NCBI GenBank assembly: GCA_903834675.1
Contig: CAILKC010000469.1
Location: 1-8,036, forward strand
Length of the DNA: 8,036 nucleotides
Source: an uncultured Victivallales bacterium
GTDB lineage: Bacteria; Verrucomicrobiota; Lentisphaeria; Oligosphaerales; JAFGRS01
Direction of reading: 5' to 3'
The position numbers were made by a program, and so were the translations under genes. The notes under the pieces were generated by a model. That model was not told the origin of the DNA. It worked only from the letters and a program-made list of their open reading frames with translations, and did not search any database. This document shows positions 1 to 5,860 of this stretch, piece after piece (within the stretch, counting starts at the first letter, position 1; each line of letters opens with the position of its first letter).

Positions 1-78
1 CACCGAACCGAACCGCAAGCGTGCCCGCTTTCGTAAAACCGACATGCCGCGCGCCAGCACAGTATTGCGGCCGGGGGC

Positions 79-117
79 GGCAGGTGGTAACTTAGTCGTG
101 TTGCCGGGCAGGTGGTA
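79..117 (+). repeat. Short direct repeat upstream of the pseudopilin gene
   Basis: The 11-mer GGCAGGTGGTA occurs at 79-89 and again at 107-117, with a period of 28 bp, in the 5' flank of the pseudopilin gene. It could be a regulator half-site pair or chance in G-rich DNA. I see no convincing -35/-10 pair or sigma-54 (GG-N10-GC) promoter in 1-153, and no other gene there. Confidence 0.3.
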
Positions 118-153
118 GTGGTCCGCAATGTGAGAGACCAGGGGGGGGTGTCC

Positions 154-786
154 ATGAAAAACGGGCGGATGCAGTTTACCCTGATTGAACTCCTCGTGGT
201 GATCGCCATCATTGCCATCTTGGCGGCGATGCTGCTGCCAGCGCTTGCCAGCGCGCGCGAGAAGGCTCGGCAAGCGGACTGCACGTCGAACGTTAAACAG
301 CTCATGCTTGGGCACTTACAGTACATAGATGACTTTGACGAATACACCTGTCCCTCCTTCTGGCCCGGGGCTACCACGACCTACAGCGCAAGCTGGATGT
401 CGCGGCTTATGGAGTACGTCGTGAACGAATCCAGGGTCTACTTCTGTCCTTCATCGTCGCAGCCAACATCCTTCATTGACATCGCCAACGTCGGCTATGG
501 CTGGAACTGGGAGTTCCTTACCCTCAAGCGTGAGGGCGCCGTCTATACGGCCCATTACGGAGCCCCGCCCGCCAAACTGGTCGAGATCAGGCAGCCGGGG
601 GAAACCGTCACCATCGCCGACAGCCGGGACTACCTCGACTACATCATCTCGCCTCACCTCATCAACACCTACTACTGCCCCGAGTACCGCCACTCCGGCT
701 ATGCAGTGTTCGGCTATGTTGACGGTCGTGCCGACAAGATGGGCTACCCGGCGGGCAACGCCATCAGCCTCTGGGACCTGCTCTAG
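154..786 (+). CDS. Type II secretion/type IV pilus-like pseudopilin with H-X9-DG tail
   Basis: Predicted inner-membrane pseudopilin of 210 aa. A short basic leader (MKNGRMQ) precedes FTLIELL at residue 8, with the conserved Glu at +5 and a roughly 20-residue hydrophobic helix ending LLPALASAR, the N-methylation domain of type IV pilin-like proteins. Near the C-terminus H180 is followed by exactly nine residues and D190-G191, the H-X9-DG signature of the large prepilin-like paralogue family of Planctomycetes and Lentisphaerae. I chose ATG 154 over the in-frame GTG at 112 because a G-rich ribosome-binding stretch (141-148) lies just upstream and the leader is then of normal length. Oddity: the residue before the expected cleavage site is Gln, not the usual Gly. 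Such proteins are presumed to be processed by a prepilin peptidase and assembled in a secretion pseudopilus or on the surface. This one has no secretion genes beside it, so its partner machine is unknown. Confidence 0.9.
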   Translation: MKNGRMQFTLIELLVVIAIIAILAAMLLPALASAREKARQADCTSNVKQLMLGHLQYIDDFDEYTCPSFWPGATTTYSASWMSRLMEYVVNESRVYFCPSSSQPTSFIDIANVGYGWNWEFLTLKREGAVYTAHYGAPPAKLVEIRQPGETVTIADSRDYLDYIISPHLINTYYCPEYRHSGYAVFGYVDGRADKMGYPAGNAISLWDLL

Positions 787-803
787 CCGAAGCCTATTCC
801 ACG

Positions 804-908
804 ATGCACATCGGCTTCACGGGCAGCTTCTGCGTGGAGTTCCCCGTGCGCCACGATCCTGGGCCGCTCCGCGCCTGCGTGGCGGAATTGCGCCAGGGCT
901 TCGCCTGA
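804..908 (+). CDS. Possible 34-aa small ORF or gene-end remnant
   Basis: A short open frame starts at ATG 804 and reads MHIGFTGSFCVEFPVRHDPG, then 14 more residues to TGA 906-908. The stop overlaps the AAGGAG ribosome-binding site of the next frame. It is the only plausible coding content between the pseudopilin stop and the interrupted gene at 918. The reading is protein-like (mixed hydrophobic and charged residues, and the frame also stays open upstream of the ATG), so it may be the tail of a lost gene. I do not recognise a family and there is no good ribosome-binding site for ATG 804. It could equally be chance in GC-rich DNA. Confidence 0.2.
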   Translation: MHIGFTGSFCVEFPVRHDPGPLRACVAELRQGFA

Positions 909-917
909 AGGAGACCC

Positions 918-1895
918 GTGTCCATGGAACCCACCGCCGCGACCTGGCGCCGCAGCGTGCCGGCTGTCGTTCTCGGAGCGCTGCTAGCGGTCACTGGGGT
1001 TGTCGGCGAGCCGGTGCGCATCCTGGCCGCGACGGCAGCTCGGCGACTGGACGCTGGCACCAACGACCGCAGCGCCATCCACGTGATTTCCACTGGCCGT
1101 GAAACGCTGGAGTGGGACGTGCCCGCCCTGGTGCCTGGTCCTTACCGCATCGAACTGACGGTGCGGACCGGCAACAACGACGCCGATCCGTTGAACTGCG
1201 TGCGCAGCTACCGCGCCTAGAGCGTGGCCGCGGACGGCACGGCGTCTGATCCCCTCGAGTTCGTCCCGCTCCCCGGCTCGGGGCCAACTCGGGTACCCGG
1301 GGTGTGGCCGCAATGGATCGGTGCGATCGCTGGAGTGGCCCCGCTGCAACGTGCTCCGGGTGTGAAGGTACGCGCTAATTGCCGCGGGGTAGGCTTCGCG
1401 GAGATACGCGAACTCCGCCTTCTTCCGGCCCGCGACGAGGACCTCATCAGCACATCCCTGACCAGCCCGCGCGAGCGACACCTGTTCCGGCCGGGCGAGG
1501 CGATGCCCCTGGTGTGGATGGTGCGCTCCTTCCTGCCGGCCCCTGTCGTTTTGGCCGCCACCCTGAGGCTGGAATCACCGTACGGCCAGACGCTTGCGGA
1601 ACAGCCTCTCCGCGCCGCCCTGCCGCCTGGCGGTCAGGTGGCCGTGCCCGCCACCAACCGCCGCTGCGAAGGTCGCAGCCCAACGGGCGGCGAGACTATT
1701 GCCGTACGTTCGTCCGCGGGCTGGCAGGCCGAGATCTTCATCCCATGGTCCAAGCCTGCCGGGAGCCTGGTCGGGCTGGACCTGGCCATCGATGACGATG
1801 ACTCGGGGAAGGGACGCAAGAGCCAGATCGTCTGGCATGGCACCAGCCAGAACTACCAGGATCCCAGCGTCTACGGCCGCTTCGCCTGGCCTTGA
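918..1895 (+). pseudogene. Secreted multi-domain protein with C-terminal CBM9-like segment, broken by in-frame TAG
   Basis: Two open segments in one frame, 918-1217 and 1221-1895, are separated by a single TAG at 1218-1220. Read through, they give one protein of about 325 residues. AAGGAG at 908-913 precedes both GTG 918 and the better-spaced ATG 924. The N-terminus has RR followed by a hydrophobic stretch (SVPAVVLGALLAVTGVVG), a likely signal peptide. The middle looks like beta-sandwich domains (for example YRIELTVRTGNNDADPL and MPLVWMVRSFLPAPVVLAA). The last ~60 residues, EIFIPWS...GLDLAIDDDDSGKGRKSQ...W.GTSQNYQDPS.YGR, match the end of a family 9 carbohydrate-binding module (CBM9/DOMON-like). 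The first ~100 or more residues of that module are missing, so an internal deletion near 1650-1700 is likely. A TGG-to-TAG change would explain the stop. The original role was probably binding or degrading extracellular carbohydrate. A sequencing error at 1219 is the main alternative to a true pseudogene. Confidence 0.6.
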
Positions 1896-2024
1896 CCCGG
1901 GGGAGTGGATCGCGGCACCGCGCTGGTCGGCTACAATGAAAGTGGCGTCGACGCGCCGCGCCAGTGCGGGGCCCTCTGCCGCACGCAGTCCAGACTTCCT
2001 GCCCTCAGTAAATGCCGACGTACA

Positions 2025-2164
2025 CTCGCAACTTTGGCGCTCCCGTTTCCGCCTCAACTCGCAAGAGTTCGCTCACCAACGGCGCGCGCCTGATGCCAAT
2101 CTGGCCAGATTCGTGAGCGAACGGTTGCGAGAGCGTGCGATGATGCGAGCATCCCCGTTGCGAG
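2025..2164. repeat. Nested imperfect palindrome (140 bp) in gene-free DNA
   Basis: The outer arms CTCGCAAC (2025-2032) and GTTGCGAG (2157-2164) and the inner 19-bp arms 2058-2076 / 2113-2131 (CTCGCAAGAGTTCGCTCAC against its complement, two mismatches) share the same centre, 2094.5. The loop holds two perfect palindromes, GGCGCGCGCC (2081-2090) and AATCTGGCCAGATT (2098-2111). A further hairpin, GATGC-GA-GCATC, lies at 2142-2153. The sequence could fold as a long stem with side hairpins, like a REP-type or non-autonomous mobile element, or a structured RNA. The whole gap 1896-2196 has no convincing gene; this palindrome is its main content. Confidence 0.6.
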
Positions 2165-2196
2165 GCCGCGAAACGCCGTCAGGCTCGGTTTGCTGA

Positions 2197-2421
2197 GGGC
2201 TGGCAGTCCATAGGCAGGCGGCAGCACCTTTGGAGTTCACTGTCAGGTCAGAAGAGGACACGCCGACCGGACCAGCGCAGGTCACGGTCGCCTTCGACGG
2301 CGACGCGCAGCACTCGAACCTGAGCATCACCTCCTACATGCGCGAGCACGAGGTCACCGGCGGCGTCCGCCTGGAGGAGTCCGACGGCAGCACGGCTGCC
2401 AGAGATATCATCGCCACCGAA
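2197..2421 (+). pseudogene. Unidentified coding-like fragment run into the kinase remnant
   Basis: After a stop at 2194-2196 this frame reads protein-like sequence, including EFTVRSEEDTPTGPAQVTVA, then SITSYMREHEVTGGVRLEES and TAARDIIATE. I do not recognise a family. It has no kinase N-lobe features: no glycine-rich loop, no VAIK-type lysine and no alpha-C Glu. The first possible start is TTG 2230, with no clear ribosome-binding site. The kinase frame takes over at an A5 run (2420-2424). Removing one A would give one continuous frame, ...DIIATENVFYTMKFVRG. This is either a piece of another gene joined to the kinase by rearrangement or a highly diverged N-terminal part. Confidence 0.3.
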
Positions 2422-2737
2422 AAACGTCTTCTACACCATGAAGTTCGTGCGCGGACGGACCCTGACGGAGGTCATCAAAGGCCTCGCCGAGCGCGATGCC
2501 GCCACGCTTGCAGCCTTCCCGCTCAGCCGCCTGCTGAGCGTTTTCGTGCGCGTCTGCGAGGCCATGGTCAATGCGCACCACAAGCACGTCATCCACCGCG
2601 ACCTGAAGCCCGAGAATATCATGCTCGGCGACTTCGGCGAGGTCTACGTCATGGATTGGGGCCTGGCCAAGGTGCTGGGTAGGGGCGAGGCAACGCCGTC
2701 GGACGGGGAAGGAGGTGGCGGTGTGGCGCCAGGGTAA
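2420..2737 (+). pseudogene. Truncated Hanks-type Ser/Thr protein kinase (central catalytic segment only)
   Basis: The frame reads NVFYTMKFVRGRTLTEVI (hinge and start of the C-lobe), then the catalytic loop HRDLKPENIMLGDFGEVYVM with D55 and N60 (counting M at 2438 as 1), then DWGLAKVLG, the DFG-equivalent with D73. This is characteristic of bacterial PknB-like kinases abundant in Planctomycetes and relatives. The ATP-binding N-lobe (P-loop and catalytic lysine) is absent upstream. Everything after DWGLAKV is lost: the frame ends with a Gly-rich tail and TAA inside the repeat at 2729-2839, so the activation segment, APE motif and lower C-lobe are missing. Full kinase domains are about 260-280 residues; about 105 remain. 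There is no ribosome-binding site before ATG 2438. It cannot be an active kinase and is best read as a decayed remnant. Confidence 0.8.
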
Positions 2738-2839
2738 CTACTCAGGTTACAACTCAGGTGCATTTCCCTGCCCCAACGGGGCTGCGGCTCAGAGCCCAGG
2801 GTTGCGGCCATGGTGCCGCTACCCTGGCACAGTGGCGCC
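2729..2839. repeat. Interspersed palindromic repeat between kinase and PIN remnants
   Basis: The element is bounded by the 8-bp inverted pair CCAGGGTA (2729-2736) and TACCCTGG (2820-2827). Inside are GCCCC-AAC-GGGGC (2770-2782) and a 13-bp hairpin, CCAGGGTTGCGGC (2796-2808) with GCCGCTACCCTGG (2815-2827), one mismatch and a 6-nt loop. ACTCAGGT is repeated at 2740-2747 and 2752-2759. The 8-mer GTGGCGCC lies at both edges (2723-2730 and 2832-2839) and may be a target-site duplication, though the first copy overlaps the inverted repeat. The pattern of a small CCCC/GGGG hairpin followed by AGCCCAGGG...CCCTGG resembles dispersed repeats I recall from PVC genomes; that is recollection, not a search result. 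Confidence 0.55.
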
Positions 2840-3117
2840 CTACGTTCGCCCAATCCGGACGAGGAACTCCTCAGGGGTCAGGGCTGGCACGGGAGAGTCG
2901 TTGAAGCCGGCGACGTTCCGAGAGATCACGTAGTCGCAGCGCGCACTCTCGGCGAGCGCGGCCACGACGGCATCTTCGAAGTCCGCCACCGGCAGACCTC
3001 TCGCCCGCAGGAACTGCTCTGCAGCGGCGGGCACGACGGCAGTCCGGGTCAGAATCCAGTCAACAGCCTGATCGGCCTTGCCCTTGTCGGCGTAATGGTG
3101 AGCTTGGCGTCGTTCAT
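2840..3117 (-). pseudogene. Gutted toxin-antitoxin locus: antitoxin-like start joined to second half of a PIN toxin
   Basis: The minus-strand frame from about 3100 to TAG at 2840-2842 reads HHYADKGKADQAVDWIL, then DFEDAVVAALAESARCDYVI, SRNVAGF and SPVPALTPEEFL. This is the C-terminal half of a VapC-like PIN-domain ribonuclease (acidic DFED cluster and TRN-like SRN). The N-terminal half with the first catalytic Asp (LDTN-type motif) is absent. A separate start, ATG at 3117 preceded by GGAGG (3126-3130 on the plus strand, 8-nt spacing), reads MNDAKLTIT, like the start of small DUF6364-type antitoxins, but runs in another frame and stops after 22 codons. The simplest reading is one deletion with its junction near 3090-3105 that removed the antitoxin body and the toxin N-terminus. 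The product should be inactive. The toxin identification is fairly sure; the antitoxin identification is tentative. Confidence 0.7.
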
Positions 3118-3148
3118 GGTACTGGCCTCCAGAGGGAGTGTGCCTTGG

Positions 3149-3181
3149 CCGTTGTACGGACACTATACCACAAACGTACGG
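3149..3181 (-). promoter_or_regulatory. Putative promoter/operator of the decayed toxin-antitoxin locus
   Basis: On the minus strand there is an extended -10, TGGTATAGT (TATAGT complements 3162-3167), about 45 bp before ATG 3117. GTACGG (plus strand) occurs at 3154-3159 and 3176-3181, 22 bp apart, about two helical turns, and flanks the -10. The first copy lies in the near-palindrome CCGTTGTACGG (3149-3159). This layout suits an autorepressed toxin-antitoxin promoter. No good -35 is visible, so promoter strength is uncertain. Confidence 0.4.
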
Positions 3182-3249
3182 CAGAGACAACCAGACGACC
3201 GACCTCCGGTTGAGGTAGTTTCTCGACGACGCGCCTGATCCCGTGCGCC

Positions 3250-5496
3250 TCAGGGACTGAAACGCGCCGTCTTGCCGCCGAGTTTCACCACCAGCTTCTC
3301 ACCCACGCGCAGGTAGCGGCTCAGCTCGGGGTACTGCCGCACCAGTGCAAAGCACTCGTCCGACCAGGCCTTGACCTCAAGATCGATGCTGGGGGTCGTT
3401 CCCGCCGGAATGAGCGAGTCGTACCAGCAGCTTTCCGCCCGGCGCAGGTAGAAGGTTTTTTCGCCCGCTTCGCGGACGGTCTCGGACACCTCCTCGCCGC
3501 GGATACCGGCGGCCTCATAGACGCGCCTGACGGGAGCGGCGGCAGCGCCAGCCGGCATGACGGCGGCAGGCGTCGGGGCGCCCATCCCATAGGCGCCGGA
3601 TTGCATGGACTTAGCCTGCACCGAGAGCCCGACCGCTCCGGCGCCACTCTCCAGCCGCGGCGCCTCATCGGCCACGGCTCGGAAGGCGCGCCGGGCCTCG
3701 TCAAGGCGGGCGCGGTCAACATTATCCTCGACGATCAGGAAGCTGGTGTACTCGGTGAGGATGCCAAACTTGCGACCCAGGCGCCGAATCTCCTCGACCA
3801 GCTCCGCGCTGCGGCCGTTGACCCGAATCTGCTCCTGCAGGTAGCCGACCCGGCTCACCGCCCACAGACGCGGAATGAAGGAGTTACGGCGGTTACCATC
3901 CAGGTCGGCGTTGAAGCGGAACGTCTCACGCTTGCCGGCGACCTCGCCGGAGAGGGCCATCTCCACCCGGCCAGCGCCTTGGTAGGTGCCCGAGAGGCGC
4001 AGTTCGCCGCCGCGGAAAAGGTCAGGCAGTTCCGGCGGGTTGAGGTCAGCCAGGCGCGTGCTGCCGCTCTCCAGCCTTAGCCCGGTCATCACCGGATGCG
4101 CAATCCTCTCGTAAAAGGCAGACAGGACCAGCTCGAGATCCTCGTTGGGCCGGACGTAACTGCTGCTGCCGCGCGTGCCCTGGCAGAGGCCGTCCAGGAG
4201 GCGGGTGTTGACATCGTCGCCCACGCCAAAAGCGAACAATCGACGGCCGCCGGAAGCCTCTTTGGCGCGCTTCAGGATGACGCCGGGGTCGGTTTCGCCC
4301 ACGGTGGGCAACCCATCGGTGACGAAGACCACGAACGCGGGTCGGTCCTTGGATACCTCCGCCTTGAACGCGGAGTGCAGAGCCGCCTCGAAGGCGGTGC
4401 CGCCGCGGGCGTTGAGCCCGGCAATGAAGTCGCGGGCCTGTTTACGGTTCTCCGGTGTCGTCGGCATCGGCTTCTCGGCGTAGGGCATGACGTCGGTCGA
4501 GAAGGCGATGAGATTGAAGCGGTCGTCGGGGTTGAGGGCCTCGACGCAGAAGCCGAGGGCAGCGCGGGCCTGCCTGATCTTGTCGCCCATCATACTGCCG
4601 GAGGTATCCACCACGAAGGTGACATCCTTGGCCGGAATCTGCTCGGCCTGCAGTTCGCTGCCCGGCGCTACGATCAGGAGGAAGGTGCCGCCCTCGCCCT
4701 CCTTGTAAGCCAGAAACTCCATGCCGACCGGGCGCGCGTCTTCGCTGAAGATCAGTTCGAAGTCGCGGTCCGGCACCTGGTTGTCGCGTTCCCAACTGAT
4801 CCTCGCCTTACGCGCACCGTCCTTCTCGATCCGTACCTCAAAGCCCGGCACAAACAGGCTCTTGAGCGGTGCCTCCGTCTCCAGGCGCACCTCGATCCGG
4901 GCTCGGCCGATGGACTGACTGCCCTCGGGCTTGGCAGACAGGAACGGGTACAGGACACGGGTCAGGCCGCCCTCGCGCTTCAGGGCCATCTCGTAGTTGA
5001 TCTGGATACGCACATCGCTGTTGGGGGCGATGGGGAAGACCCGCGCTTTGAGCAAGCCCTCGCCGGCGTACTCGAGCAGCGCCGGGTCCTTGAGTTGGCG
5101 CACGATGCCCTCGTAGATACGGCGGGCCTTGTCCGCGTCCAGCAACTCGGCTTCGAGGGTCTTGCCATTGACCGACATGCTGAAGCTGGAGACGGCGGCG
5201 TCAGGGCCGATGGGAAAGAGGTAAACGCCTTCGATCTGGAAGCTGTTGGGGTTGTGGAACAGCGCCTCGACGGTGACCTCCGCCAGCCGCTGGCGCACCT
5301 CGATCTGGGCCCGGTGCTCGCGGACTTCCATGGGCGTCGGCGGTTGCGGCGGTGGCGGCGGCCGGGGGTACGGATACCACGGGGGCGACGGCCAGGGCGG
5401 AATGATGATGCGACAGGCGAACGCGCCCGACGCGGCCAGCAAGGTCAGCAGCAGCAGGTAACGGCGGGCAGCGGCGCAGGGGCGGCAGGTTTGCAT
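3250..5496 (-). CDS. Exported VIT domain + von Willebrand factor A domain protein
   Basis: A 748-aa protein with the domain order of bacterial inter-alpha-trypsin-inhibitor heavy-chain-like proteins. Residues 1-28 are a signal peptide (RR, then LLLLTLLAASGAFA, then Cys28). Residues 31-55 are a Pro/Trp/Tyr-rich linker. The VIT domain is about 57-175 (YLFPIGPDAAVSSFSM, and ADKARRIYEGIVRQLKDPAL). The VWA domain is about 292-465 with a complete MIDAS: D297-x-S299-x-S301, T367 in GGTAFEAAL and D394 in VTDGLP. A conserved post-VWA segment, RRLGRKFGILTEYTSFLIVE, spans 572-591, followed by an Ala/Gly/Met-rich stretch and a C-terminal beta domain (676-748). ATG 5496 has GGAG about 9 nt upstream. It should be exported and bind a divalent cation and a protein ligand at the envelope; the partner is unknown. 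Cys28 follows AFA, so either signal peptidase I cleavage or weak-lipobox lipidation is possible. It is divergent from thiM and probably monocistronic. Confidence 0.92.
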   Translation of the reverse strand: MQTCRPCAAARRYLLLLTLLAASGAFACRIIIPPWPSPPWYPYPRPPPPPQPPTPMEVREHRAQIEVRQRLAEVTVEALFHNPNSFQIEGVYLFPIGPDAAVSSFSMSVNGKTLEAELLDADKARRIYEGIVRQLKDPALLEYAGEGLLKARVFPIAPNSDVRIQINYEMALKREGGLTRVLYPFLSAKPEGSQSIGRARIEVRLETEAPLKSLFVPGFEVRIEKDGARKARISWERDNQVPDRDFELIFSEDARPVGMEFLAYKEGEGGTFLLIVAPGSELQAEQIPAKDVTFVVDTSGSMMGDKIRQARAALGFCVEALNPDDRFNLIAFSTDVMPYAEKPMPTTPENRKQARDFIAGLNARGGTAFEAALHSAFKAEVSKDRPAFVVFVTDGLPTVGETDPGVILKRAKEASGGRRLFAFGVGDDVNTRLLDGLCQGTRGSSSYVRPNEDLELVLSAFYERIAHPVMTGLRLESGSTRLADLNPPELPDLFRGGELRLSGTYQGAGRVEMALSGEVAGKRETFRFNADLDGNRRNSFIPRLWAVSRVGYLQEQIRVNGRSAELVEEIRRLGRKFGILTEYTSFLIVEDNVDRARLDEARRAFRAVADEAPRLESGAGAVGLSVQAKSMQSGAYGMGAPTPAAVMPAGAAAAPVRRVYEAAGIRGEEVSETVREAGEKTFYLRRAESCWYDSLIPAGTTPSIDLEVKAWSDECFALVRQYPELSRYLRVGEKLVVKLGGKTARFSP

Positions 5497-5536
5497 GGCC
5501 AGGGCTCCAGTACTTCAAGGAAACTGCCATCACTCT

Positions 5537-5717
5537 GAGGCTCTTGCAGAACCCTCGGCTCACCAGCCTCTTGCCTGGAGTCGGCGGTCCGCACCGGCAC
5601 TGCCGGGGCTTCCGCCGTACCTGGGGGTCTTGCAGACGGCGGATACCGCGAACCCGCCCGGAACGGGCGCTGGCAGCGCGGGCTCCAGGGCCAGACGCGG
5701 GGTTCTGCAAGAGCCTC
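5537..5717. repeat. MITE-like element with 18-bp perfect terminal inverted repeats
   Basis: GAGGCTCTTGCAGAACCC (5537-5554) is matched perfectly in inverse at 5700-5717. The 145 bp between hold further hairpins: CCTGGAG/CTCCAGG (5574-5580/5683-5689), CCGGCA-C-TGCCGG (5594-5606), GCCCG-GAA-CGGGC (5656-5668) and GCGCTG-G-CAGCGC (5667-5679). It encodes no convincing protein and sits between the divergent VIT/VWA and thiM genes. No clear target-site duplication is seen. It may be a non-autonomous transposable element or an interspersed structured repeat. The rest of this 364-bp gap (5718-5860) has no clear promoter and no TPP-riboswitch core (no CTGAGA) that I can find. Confidence 0.65.
5576..5596 (+). 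repeat. 21-bp dispersed repeat, copy 1
   Basis: Starts TGGAGTCGGCGG and ends TCCGCACCG. It is identical over 21 bp to 7945-7965 in the same orientation. This copy lies inside the inverted-repeat element at 5537-5717, which suggests that the element and the repeats downstream of the URO-D-like gene belong to one dispersed family. Confidence 0.7.
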
Positions 5718-5860
5718 TTCTATATCGACGTACCGGGGCGCTGGTTTCTTGGGACACCCAACCGTGACGCCCGAAAACGACACCGCACCGGGCTTGCACG
5801 GCCGCCTGGCGACGGCGATGTTGGCAGGCGACAAACAGAAGGCCAAGGAGTACGGCATAG

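Noticed and set aside
1218..1220. Pyrrolysine or other recoded amber codon
   Set aside because: The host protein is not a methylamine methyltransferase, no pyl genes are seen, and the gene also shows a deletion, so plain decay or a sequencing error is simpler.
3202..3216. Intrinsic terminator for the VIT/VWA gene (ACCTC/GAGGT hairpin)
   Set aside because: The stem is only 5 bp and no T-run follows on the minus strand.
4096..5538. 480-aa open frame on the plus strand, antisense to the VIT/VWA gene
   Set aside because: It is a GC-rich shadow frame; the opposite strand encodes a complete, motif-rich VIT/VWA protein and the antisense product shows no family features.
5718..5860. TPP riboswitch upstream of thiM
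   Set aside because: No CTGAGA-type or other conserved thi-box core is present in the leader.
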